The position numbers and the translations under genes are program-made. DNA of 64,000 nt from Callaeas wilsoni. Lineage: Eukaryota > Chordata > Aves > Passeriformes > Callaeidae. This document shows positions 14,416 to 26,102 of this stretch, piece after piece. The notes beneath the pieces are model-generated. The model saw only the letters and a list, made by a program, of their open reading frames with translations. It searched no databases and was not told the origin of the DNA. The DNA is taken from positions 46,153 to 110,152 of the forward strand of contig VWPU01004011.1 in the NCBI GenBank assembly GCA_013398955.1, written 5' to 3'. Every line of letters begins with the position of its first letter. The first letter of the stretch is position 1.

Positions 14416-14447
14416 TGTTTTGTTTTGCTTTGTTTTGTTTTGTTTTC
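14416..14447. repeat. (TTTTG)n simple repeat
   Basis: About six imperfect TTTTG units (one has C in place of T). Simple intronic repeat. Confidence 0.85.
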
Positions 14448-16261
14448 CTCCAGAGAAAGCTCAGAGCAGGAACAGGGCAGGCACTGGCATGCCTGTCTAA
14501 ACCCCTTCCTTTTCTAATTTTTTGGAACATACTCCTCTGTTTACCTTCTGGCTTAATACTGATGCCGTGCAAGTGTTTCCACTCACAAAACTTCCACTTG
14601 TCCTAATTTTGACAATGAGAAATTTGTGTATATTAGTTCTTATCTGAGTTCTCAGTGGATTGCACAGCCAGTGCTTTAAATGGGCACTGGCAGCCCATTC
14701 CTGGTCAGCAGTAAGTACTAAGTTTGTTTCTAAGGAAAATATTGTGAAGCAAAGGGGGGTTTTTTGTTGGTTTATGTTGGTTCTGTTTTTTCTTTTTAAC
14801 ATCTTGATGTTCTGTATTAGGCGTAGACTGTTTTTAAACATGAGCATGTGTTCCTTTTCTTTTGATGTTTTTCACGAAGAGGATTCCGTCTTCCACGTTA
14901 ACAAAAGGCCCATGTTCCTTTTAGGTTGTTTTATTCTGCTAATGATATTGCTTACTCAGATAAATAGGTATGTGTGTGTACATTTAAAATGCAACATTCC
15001 CCTTCAACACACTGTGGGTACATAACAGAACTGATCTTCTGTGGTGATCTCCTGTGCCAGAATTTTCATGTTTTGAAATTAAAATGGATTCTGCTTATCT
15101 TCTCTTAGCCCCTTTGATCCATTGCCTGTGGATGCATAGTGGCACTAACGACAGAGGATGGGGAAGCTTCAGCTTTGCATGGCATCATTAGCTCCAAAGC
15201 ATTAGCAGCATCCCTGGGAGGAGCTGGCCGTGCTCCTGGTACGCCAGGAGAGCAGCCTGCTTCCCTACACCTCCCCTGTGCTTGATGCCAGCTGGGATTC
15301 TCCCCCTGGAAGGGTCCTGTGTGCTCCTGCCGGGTGTTTCTGCGTCGCTCTTCTCTTTTCCCTGACCCTGTCAGTGTCTCGGCAGTGGGAATTCCCTGCA
15401 GCGATACCTGCTTTCCAGATCTTTTCCTTCCTCCAGGTAGCACATAACTCCAAGGACTAAACTTGCAGGTTAGACCTGGGTTCACCTGTGCATCAGCCTG
15501 TACCTGTGCTGAGAGTTTGCACATTTGATTTATTTTTTCCCTCTAATTACTACTTCAGTCCAAAGTTTGTCATTTGTAGCCGGTCACAACTAAATAGCTT
15601 GAACCTCTCTGCCAGGGCTTTGCATGCAAGTACTGTCAAAACTGTTCTCAGTGATGAGTCAGTTCCTTTTTTTTCCTCTTTTTTCTTTTATTTTAATGAC
15701 GGGTATGCAGCTAGTGTACCCATTAGAGCATGCTGAGGGATGGCATAGAAATGAGGATACACATGTGTATGTATCAGATGCTGAAGAGCAGCATTCGTGT
15801 TATAAATATAGCTCGGCTGTGTTCCTTCTTACATTTCAATTTTATAATCCGTTCCAGAAGATTTGGACAAAAATACTGTAGTGTAAGAGAGCATTAGTTT
15901 CTAGGTTCTTCAAATAATAATTCTTAGTAGAGAAACTAGTAAATAAAGCTCTGAAGATAGGCAAGATGACATGTTCCCTAGTTCTAGGAATTGGACTTGG
16001 GGTATAGATTTATGCAAGGTAAAATAAAGGACAAGTGGAAGCAGGAGCAGAACTGTATGTTTTATTTTTTTAGTTTATTGCTAAAATGTATGAATAGTCC
16101 TTTTTTGTTTGTTTTATTGGTGTGATTATATATGATCTATCTTTACATGTATACTTTTTAGACTTGGTGGGCCCACTGTGATTAAATGTTTGCTTTGAAT
16201 ACGTGTCCAGCGTGTTAACTTTTCACAGTGGAAAGTTGTTAAATTCATTTTTATACAAGAA

Positions 16262-16299
16262 GGGGGGGTGGGGAAGAAAAAGGGGGGGGGGAAAAAAAG
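16262..16299. repeat. G-rich tract with G-quadruplex potential
   Basis: Seven G, T, four G, an A-rich spacer, ten G, then A7. Four or more runs of at least three G can be drawn from this stretch on the + strand. Confidence 0.8.
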
Positions 16300-16679
16300 A
16301 GGAGATTGTTAAATGTATGGAAACCCTTATTGGCTGAATTATATAACTGAATTCATTCAACATGCTCGGTGTATCTTGTTCTCCTTTCAGTATTGCCACT
16401 CTGTTCATCACCCCTTTTAGTGCTTTAGGCATATGGTGTGCAGTACATCCAGGGAAGTGTCAACAATATGGCATATGTTATACATACTGATCTTGATACA
16501 CCGTAGAAAATAATGGGCCTAACTTTAAAAGGCACGGTGCTAAGAATAGAGCGTGCTGCAACATGCAGACAGTGAATCCGCCATGAATGTCATGTTTGAA
16601 GACAAAAAGAGCTGTATTTTTCATTACTTTTGTGGCTTGGTTTGTATCTTGGCGTTGCTGCAGATTAGAAAATGATGGT

Positions 16680-16960
16680 GAGATGAGTGCAGGCGCGATC
16701 TTCGCCCGCCTGATGCTGGAATTCCAGGCTCTGCGGAGACTTGGGGGTCGGCTCGCGCGGGGGTCGGCTGGGTCGGTGCGGGCAGGAGGGAGCAGGGAGG
16801 GCAGGGAGCTGTGGGACCTGCCTGCCGGTGCTCCAGGGCTGCCCCTGGGAGCCAGGATGGGCCACGCAGGGACTGTGCCACCGACATCCATCCGCGGGAA
16901 GAGGGACAGGGATGGGGGATGTCCGGACGCGCTTCCAGGAGTCGTTAGAGGGTTGCATTA
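16680..16960. promoter_or_regulatory. Small CpG-rich islet
   Basis: GGCGCGATCTTCGCCCGCC and GGGGGTCGGCTCGCGCGGGG, followed by a GC-rich stretch to about 16960, stand out from the AT-rich intron on both sides. A 124-codon open frame crosses it but shows no recognisable protein and is likely a by-product of high GC. It is a candidate enhancer or minor promoter. Confidence 0.35.
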
Positions 16961-19900
16961 GCTCACCACTTAGCTCTGTCTCCGCGCTGTAAATGAGCCT
17001 GCACAAGCAGATTGCAACGCTTACATTAAAATCACACTGGTGGAAATGAGTCTTTCCAAAGACTCTTCCAAGGATCTGCCCATTAGGATCTGACTGCAAG
17101 ATCAGGGCTCTCATCTGGACTCAGAGCAGTAAAATGAAGATGAAACGCTCTGTTTCTCATTTCTGGATCCTGGCCTTACTCAGCTCCCCATTTCACAGGG
17201 AACCTTTCGTCCCAGGAATGATCATTTCTAAATTAGAAAAAATTTAAACAGAGGGTTCTTTAGAACACTCGTCCTGAAAATTGTTCCAGGGAGTTTCATC
17301 TTCAAAGTAAATGATTCGTACCGTTGTGTAGGTGCATGTATATCTGTATGTCTGCATTGCTGTTTATTGTGCTGCACTGGCCTGGCTCGGGAGCTGTAGC
17401 ATCTCAAGTGCAGAGAAGCAGTGACTGGAGAAAGAAATATCTTCTTTCCAACAAAGACCAAATATTTGTCTGTTATCTCTCTGGCTGTTGCAGTGGTTCT
17501 TGATGTCCGCAGAACTGAGCAGATCACCACGCGGATAAACCAGCACAACAAAATATTTATTTTTAAGCTTTGTTGAATGCTGAATGTTTGGTGCAAGTTT
17601 ATGAGGGTTAAACATTAATAGCAGATGTTGTTAATGAATAGAAGGCTTGAGCCAGCTTCTGAGACCTTTGAGTTAGTACATGAATTTTCTGGTTGATGAC
17701 AATACTTGTAACATGCCTAATTATGAAGTAGTGTTCTAATCAAGCCTTGAATAACTGAAGAATTTCCCCTCCTCTTTTGCGGTTATTTCAGTGGCACACA
17801 CACAGATCGCTTCAGTGCCTGTGCTTATTCTTAGTGATTTTTCTTTTCTTAGAACATTCATTGAGGTTTTTCCCCAAGAAGCACACGTATGCACGCTGAA
17901 TGTCGGCGCAGGAGCGCGCACAGGCACGGAGGGTGACGCGTGCACGGCACGTCCCCTCCGCCCTGGCCCCACCAGCACCTGAACTGGTGCCAGCCTCTGA
18001 AGTTGTTGTCCCAGTTTGTCACACTTCCAGGTGAAGTACGTGAAAGTGATTATAGGTAATAAATATCTCCTTTTTTTTAACTTATTGCAGAGGCAGTTTT
18101 TCCCCTGTTAATGAGGGTAATTTGACTTGGTTGAAGGATTGCAGTTCTTAAGAATTAATGCAGCAATCCAATTCAAAGATTTAAAGAGATCTAAGATTTT
18201 TCACAGGTCGTGTGCTAGTGAATGTGCTCCTATCACATAGCAGCTAATGGACTTGAACAACAGTCTGTCATTTACTGTTACCTCAGTGTATAGCAGCTTT
18301 GCCCTTGATAGCGAGTATACTTTCCCAGCAGTGCAGGTTATTTAGTAGTGCCGTGTATTTGTAACACTTTTAAGAGACAGTATCCGATTTCTAACAGCTC
18401 TAATTACTGGATAAAGCGAGGTTACCTTTCTGACTTTCTTAATTATGTGTTTGGATCCTAATCTGTGTGAGCCTGAAGTGGTTTAGGCTCTAATAGCTGA
18501 CTCCTCATTTTTTTGCAGATTTATCTCTGTGTATACACATCTATAAAATAATTTCTGTGTTGCATTTTCCCTGTACCAATGCTCAAAGGTTAATTCTATA
18601 AATATGGAAGTGTTAGGCACTAGTCTCCGTAAGGTCCCCTTGTTTTTAGGGATGCATTATTACCTTTGAACAGTGTTTTGTAATGACTTATTTGTAAATG
18701 CTGTTGAAAATGCTCTAATTTCTTGATCCTATTATGTTCCTGGATATGAAAAATCCTATTGTAAGGTAATTAGAAGGATTCTCTTCTATTTAAATGTGTG
18801 TTCTCTAGACAGTGTCACTCTATACTCTGCACACAAGAACCTTTGTTCCTTAATTAGAAAAAGGACTAGAGCTCATTAATTGTGGGTACAAAGTGATGTC
18901 TGCTCAAATGGAGAAGCAATAATACAGTTTAAATAATGATTGATCCTACATTATAAGTCTTGCACTATTTTGTACTGATAGTGATAAATAAGCAACATAT
19001 AATGCAGGTTGCGAAGCAATGTGTGAAGATTTTTATTGAAAAATCTCTTTTTGCAAGGATAAACCTGTGTCGGGCACAATAAATAAAGGATGGATGGTAC
19101 ATACACAGCGTCTGCCGTTTAGGAAAGTCAGCATTTGTCAACAGAGCACCGTAGCAATAGCTGAGATACCGGCGTTCACTCCACCCCATACTTTAGAAAA
19201 TGAAGTAATTGTGAGAGCTGTGCAGTCAAAAGCAGTTTGGATCTTGGCCTTACAGAGCTATTATTGTGATGAAAAGAATATTTTAATTACTGCTCTCAAA
19301 CAGGATGAGTTATAAATGTTTGAGTATTTTGCAGGGTGTTTTCTTTTGGAGACAAGTGTACTTTTTTCCCTGAATTTCACCATCTCCCTGCCGTCCCCTT
19401 GGGAGTAAAAGGATGGACTTATGAAGTTCAGCCCAAGACCCTTCACCAAAAGGCTTCAGTTTATGTGGTGGCTACAGAAACAGAGTGGGCTGAGATGTGC
19501 ACCGCAGGGTGAGCTCCCAGCAATGGCCCTTCCCAAAAATCAGGAGCGTGTTGTGCTGAGCTTGGCAGTCCCGCTGCCAAGGTGGGATGCCAGGGTGGTG
19601 CCTGTGTGGATTTGGAGTTTGGCAGAGCAAATCATTGGGGGTGATGCTCCTGTGGTTCCCCAGCCCGCAGCTCCATCTCCTCCACAAATCCAGCAGTGCC
19701 CGTTCCTCTCCTTGCCCCACCTTGTATCAAAGACTTGAAAAGAGAAAACCTATCTAATTTTTCCAACCCTAGTGAAAGCGTGCATTAACAAGACAAACTC
19801 TTTCCCATATAAAGAACAGGAAGGTTGGAAGATCAGGCTTGATTTTCTGCTGTATTTCACAAATCAAAATGGTAAATGCTACACCGGCGTATATATTTCA

Positions 19901-21074
19901 CTGACAGCATATCGGCACTGAAAGAACCCCAGGAAATGTGGGGTTTCTTGGTATCCTTCTCTGTTGTATTCCTCTTGGTGGGAAAGAAAAATAGTTTTTA
20001 AAAGATAAAAACCCTGTTCTTCAATTGACTATGCAAAAATCTTATTGCAGTATTTATTCCAAACCTGCACTCATAATGTTCAGTCAAGGAGAAAACAGCA
20101 AAAAACAGTTGTTGATGGACTTAGGCGAGAACTGGATTAAATAAGCATTAGTCTACTGAAGCTGATTACAGGAATATGAAAATGCAGTATCTTAATGGTA
20201 CATATTTTCATGTGGCAGCTCAGTTGCCTTTCATTTTGCAGCTAATATGTCTATTCTTATGAGTCATTTACTTCTTTAATTACCTTTTGCAGGCAAGGCA
20301 CCATGGTATATTAATGTGAATGATTTTTACTGCCAGTTTATCATACAATGCCCCAGAAGTTGAAAGGCGTAATTGACTTGGAAGAGCAGCTCATGAAGGA
20401 AACAATATTTAGTTGACAGTTTTCCTTGTACTCTCTGTTGACGGTTATGAGTTTACACTATGCTAAAGGAGTAATAAACACAATTTTCTTTCAATAACAG
20501 GAAAGAGTCGCTTTAAAAATACATTTGTGGAAAACAGATTTGTTCATTTCTTGAATAATATAAAATAATGCGTTTTCAGTGATGAGATGTATATAAGACT
20601 GTCAATTGAATTAAACCTCGGAAGGTGCATTTATAACCTGCCTTAGAGCATTAAAAGATATTAGGGTGCATATGAATCAAATCAGTTAGATGAATATTTA
20701 AATTATACACAGATTTGGATAAATCATGTTCAGATCTGCACGTTAGATTATTTGGTGGCCTTCTCTTGCGGTGGAGGGCGAAAGTTTGAAGTGGGAATTT
20801 GAGGGACGGAGGCTCTGTTTCTGTAGATGGAAGAACACTCATCAGAAAGCTCCCGGTAAACCCCGATTGGAGGATTATTGCAGAAACTTTCTATAACTTT
20901 CCTAGAGCCAGAGGCTTGAGGAAGGTTTAAAATCAGCTTTGCAATCCGTCAAAGTCCATTTTCTCCTGGAATGCTACTTTTATTGAAATGACCTTGTCAA
21001 ATCGCAAATTCTTTTTCCCAGGCATCCCCAGGACGGTGCGCAGGTATGATTAATCATCCCCTCCCGCTTTAATT

Positions 21075-21420
21075 AATTTAAAGGCGCCCATGGCTGGGGC
21101 GGGAGGAGACGCCGGCTGGCGAGGGCAGCGCTTCCCCGCTCGGCTCGCAGGGAGTTAAACTTTTCACAGTTTTCCCGATTGTTTGCAGTTCAGCCCTCTG
21201 CAACATAATGAAAGTTTTCGAGCCATCTGTTGTTAAGCTGGCGGTGAGCAAGGCCAGTATATCCAAACAAAGTGCTGGCCTGCTGTAAACTGAACCTGTC
21301 AGTTTAGCATAGCTGGGCTGACCTCCCCGGGCGCGGGGCAGCGGGTACCAGGCACTGGCTGCCTGCTCGGCTTCCAGGGGAACTTCTTGGGGGGACCGTG
21401 TTTACTTTTTCCACTTAGCG
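21075..21420. promoter_or_regulatory. GC-rich element with forkhead-type motifs
   Basis: A CpG-bearing block (GGCGCCCATGGCTGGGGCGG, GACGCCGGCTGGCGAGGGC, CCCCGGGCGCGGGGC) is preceded by TTTAATTAATTTAAAGG. It holds four forkhead-like motifs: TTGTTTGC at 21179, CCAAACAAAG at 21263, GTAAAC at 21285 and TGTTTAC at 21399. This is a candidate enhancer, possibly autoregulated. No function is proven. Confidence 0.35.
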
Positions 21421-21617
21421 TTCCTCCCACAGGCTTGGACTAGTTTATACTAAATCTTTAAACTGACACTGTTCTATTTTATTTTTTTTTGCCCCCCCCT
21501 ATTCGGAACTTTCTCCTTTTTTCCTAATCTTTCAGGCCGTACAGAAAGAAAAAAATCTATTAAAACCCCACAGTGGCTGGAATTTGAGCTTTTAAGGAGG
21601 TGATGGGTGGGGGGGGA

Positions 21618-21655
21618 CGATGACACAGGACAGCAACCTCTGTGATTCTGTAACT
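21618..21655 (+). mobile_element. Possible CR1 3'-tail remnant
   Basis: CAACCTCTGTGATTCTGT resembles the last bases of avian CR1 elements (CCAACCTCTGTGATTCTGTG). The body upstream is not recognisable, so this is a weak call. Confidence 0.35.
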
Positions 21656-24600
21656 CAGTGTGTGCATGTGTGCCGGCGAGATTCTCTCTCAAAAGAAAGA
21701 GGCATGTTCCCAAGTATCCCAGCTTGCTCTCCAGCTCCTATTGTTCCCTTTGTTCTGTATTATTTAAGATCAGTTACTCATTTGCTTCAGAGGATTGGGA
21801 ATAGCAGGCAAGGTAGAGCAGAGCAGACAGCATCTATTGTTTTCCTGGGAGCCACAGTTGCATCCAGAGTGGCTGGAGCAGCCTCCCTCCTGCTTCTGTT
21901 TGCTTCTGTTCAAGGGGTTGGTAGCTCCAGCGTAAAGTACTAGAGAATTTGAAACTTTTTGAGTGGAATTGCCAAGATCAGACTGGAAATGCCCTTTATT
22001 TGCAGGGCTGTGTGGCAGGGAATTGCTTTCCTTTCTCATTCGTATCAAATACACGTTAGTTTGGCCTCATCTCCTCTGCCTCTGTGTTTGTGCTTTTTCC
22101 AGTCTTACGTCTCAGACTGCCTTTCTTTTTTTCCTTCCTCCATAAATGTTATTTTATTTATTCCTTTTTGTCTGGGATACAACACATGTCATTTCTCGGC
22201 TGGTAATCACTCAATGCAAGTGATTTTAACTGTTTTTTAGGATTGGCAGCAAAACTTGATGTGCCTGTGCCAGGAAAGTGACTGTTCAGTATTACCTGTT
22301 TTCAGTGTTTGTTTTTTGGACTAGACCTACAGTAAATACCTTTATGCTACTGCTGCTGCCAAATTCAGTCTTTGCTTTTTACACTTGTGCTGTACCTGCT
22401 CGCTGGTCTTTGGCTTGTTTTAACTGTGTTTTACTTACCTCATGATTCTTGGAAAGCAAACCTGATTGCCAGTGACCCCGAATGCTGCAGTTCTCAGTCA
22501 GGAGGAGTTTTGCCTGAGGAAGAGCTGCTGAATTTGTGCCGTGCTTGAAACCAAACTGTGCCTTTGCAAAAGTGCGCGGCAGCCAGTCTGTATCTTAACA
22601 GTGTGGTGCAAATGTACTGGAAGCTCTGGAAAAGCGGTAAAAGTACTTGGCCTTTCCAGAAGACTTCCAAGGGCTTGTGCCGGTGCCCACCAGAGGGTAG
22701 GAGTGCCCAGGGGATGAGGGGGAAGGAGTATGACAGTGGTGAGAAACACTCAATTTTAAATTAAAATGACTGCACTTACGAGGAAACCCCATCCAGCTCT
22801 AATCTGTTTGTAAGGTGACTGACACATAAAGTGCTTTTTGTTTTAAGGTAGAGGGAAATGCATTCAGGATAGAGTTTCTGGTATAAATGTCAGGTGCAAC
22901 GCAGTGCATGCTCACTCAAAAAGTCAAGCAGATAACCTTGGCATTTAGGGACATTGCCTTGTATAAAACGAAATTGTATTTTGTTTTTAAAAAGGAGGAC
23001 TACATTAAGAGGTCACCTATTAGCTGTGTTTTTGCTAGCTGTCTGAAACTCAGCTCTACTGTCTATTAAACTCAAACCACTATGTAAACATTCCTGTGTT
23101 GTTCCTGGTCTCTACAATGGCCAAGGGGATCAGGTTTCACCTGCCTGCACATCTTCAAGCAATTAAAGCAATTAGCTTGAAGCCATTTCACATTCAAGGT
23201 CTACTGTGACATTCAAGTCCAGAAGAAGTCTAGGGGAAGAGGAAAAAGAAGAGTATAAAAGGCCGCTGTGCAGCACCCGCACACAAATAACCTGTGAGGG
23301 GGTTTTGGACTTTACAACAACTTCCAAATGCGGTCAGGAGGCTGCTCAGCAGGCAGGCAAAGTTGCTGCTGAGAAAGGGAAAAGATAAAGAAAAAACACC
23401 TAATGATCCTTTAAATTATACCCAAGTTTGCACTGAGAAGGGAGGGGGAGGAGAGAGAAATAGCAGCATGATTTGGAACCATATTTGTGTGAAATAATAC
23501 AGCGTTGGCCTTATTTACTGATATTTCTCCTGGCATGGACATCATATTTTTCTTCTCATTTAGGTGGGGATTTATATTTGGTGTTTACATTGTAAAACTA
23601 CACTCACTCTGGCTAATGTATCCCTTACAATGACATTCAGCTCAGAGTTTAGTGATTCCAGCAGTAAGTCTTGAAAGCTGCTATTTTTTAAAAGGTTGGA
23701 GCAGATTAGTGGTGACCTTAAAAGATTAAACTAGTACAGTTTAAAGATAAATAATCAGCCTTTAGCACATTAGATAGCTACATAAGCATGACAGAAGGTG
23801 ACTTTCTTACAACAGTTTCAGAATCCAGGCAGCATTTTTACATTTGAAACTTGACTAAGGCAGGGAACAGTGGTTTGCAGAAAGCGAGACATAAACTGAT
23901 TGCACCACTTCAAATTGGTTAATACAGTTTTAAATCCACAGTTTTCCTGTTGGTTTTATTATTGAGAAGAGGCTAATTTTAAAAGCTATGCCTGCTGCAA
24001 AAGAAGATCTTGCTTTGCTGTCCCGGAGGGTGTTCTTAATCAGAAATAACCGCAGGCTAAATTATAATGTGGAATCCTGCTGCCCTTTAACCTAACACTG
24101 CTGCTCGTTCAGTGTTTGTTAACAAACAGCTCTAAGTACAAAATTGTTTGAGAATTACTTTTTCATTATATTTGCTGACTTCAATTAGAATAAGAAGCTT
24201 ATTTGGGAAAGAAAAATTAAAAATGTATGGGAAAGTTTCAGCAATTGTTTCCCGGCAAGTGTCGCCTTCGGAACATAGCTGTGGACTCCGTGGCACACGT
24301 AATTCAATTTAAATAAAATTGCCTTCTGAACTAATATTTCTGCACCAGTGGCAGAGGCAGAGCTTAGGAGCATCCCAAGACTCAGCCCTTTGAAAGGTGA
24401 ACAAGCTAAAATGGTGGCAGGGGCTCAGGCCAGGGCCCCTCTTGCACCTTGCGGGGGGGATGCAATTCCCAACGAAGAGGCACCAGTTCCCCATCCTGGT
24501 GGTGTTGGGGAGGGCTGGGCTGTAGATGCGAGTGGCACACTGTCCTATTTTTATTTTGCTTTGAATAACACGTAATTGAAACGTACACTCTGCGAATTAA

Positions 24601-25536
24601 TTGGTAAGTTGAAGGTAAGAACTGCTGAGTTAGTAGAGACAGCACCAGCCCTGTTCTTTTTTTTCCCCTTAAGTTTACATGCTGGAGCGGAAACGCCGCG
24701 GTGCTCAGAAAGGAGGTGATGCCTCTGTAAAGCAGATCTTTCCAATTTTATTTTTTTTCTAGCTTAGTCTTCTGTTTCTATGATCTGCCTTTTGAACTGT
24801 TTTTGTGGCTGATCAGTTCCACCTAATATGTCTCTTGATTTCTGCTATTGTAATACTCAGACGACATGCTGTTCTCTTCATTTTTATAAGCTTTAGATGC
24901 TCCTGCCTGTCATACTCTGGCGGTTTATCTTCAGCGTCTGGATTTGCTTTCAGACTTGCATGTCTATCAAGCTGCTGTTGCTTTGAATGTGAGATCAAAA
25001 GAAGATGAATTCCAGTAAAAAATTTCCTTGTATGAAGAAAAGATTGGGGGCCTATGTAAACATCCCACTGACAGCTCCCAATGAGTTATTTTAGCAGAGC
25101 ATTAGCACCCAGAATGACAGACAGTCCAAGACTACATGCTAAATAACAAATCAGTCCCTTCAGTGGCAGCAGCACGTTGCCACAACAGCAATACATTTTC
25201 TAAAGGAATCCTGTTCCTCTTTTTTATTGAATATGGCTGTTCGACTGCTCATCTCTTCATGAGCTGCCTTCGAGTGCCAGCCCCAGTTTACTTTTTCTTG
25301 ACAATATCTGTGTCATGTCACCAATATGACAGCAGACAGGGCTTTGATAATTGGGTGGGGAGACGGTTAGTTAGTCATCTCCAGTTAAATAGGTAGTTTG
25401 TTTTAGGGAGGGGAAGGAGACGACGAAGGAGGGTAGGCATCTGTCGGAATGCTGAAGTTACGCTTTCGGAGATGCTGGATGCAAGTCCCTGCGCCCGAGA
25501 CAAGTTGTATTTTTTGGGCGGTTGTTTATATTTCAG

Positions 25537-25618
25537 TTCACGCAGTTAGAGAAAACAGCTCCGCAGCCCGGCCAGCCTCCCGAGCCAGTTTCCAGAGCAA
25601 GTCACAGCACTGTCGAGG
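25537..25618 (+). other. Exon-like segment (candidate alternative exon)
   Basis: The acceptor-like GTTGTTTATATTTCAG ends at 25536 and a donor-like GAGG/GTAGGA begins at 25619, bounding an 82-base segment. The segment is CpG-rich and proline/serine-coding in one frame. No homology is recognised. It could be an untranslated alternative exon of FOXP1 or a chance pairing. Confidence 0.25.
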
Positions 25619-26038
25619 GTAGGAACGTCAAGCTTGGCTGGACTTCCGTGCAAATCCGAATTTGCCTAGATACAGAAGCGAGGTGTGCTTCTCGCTGCTG
25701 TTTGGTCTAGTTGGGGACGTAATTAGTTCTGCCTGTTTTTGCTCTCAGATGGGGGGGTTTAATAGTGTAGAAGCGCTAGATTTTTGTTCTTGGTGCAGTG
25801 CTAAACGCAACTTTGAGATTACCTGTGAGCTTCAGCTGATCTCACCACTTCGCAAGGGAAGAATTAGGGAAGGAATGCGTTGCGGTTTCTTTGTCATTTA
25901 GTAAAAGCAGAGGTTGCTACTGTGGAGGCAGAGCCCGGTGGCTGCCGCGAAGGGCAGTGCTCCAGCGTCTCCCTCCAGCCTGTGCTCCGGCTGCACGGCA
26001 CTTCCTGTTTATTCAAACATCTTTTTACCATTCTTCAG

Positions 26039-26102
26039 CCCCCGCTTCACAGAAACAGCCAGAAACATCTCCAGCGCGAAGACGGAAATCTAAAGGCAGA
26101 CA
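26039..26102 (+). other. Exon-like segment (candidate alternative exon)
   Basis: The acceptor-like CTTTTTACCATTCTTCAG ends at 26038 and a strong donor-like ACA/GTAAGAG starts at 26103. The segment is 64 bases. In one frame it reads APASQKQPETSPARRRKSKG, which ends in a basic cluster, but the frame soon hits a stop if read through the donor. No family is recognised. Confidence 0.27.
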
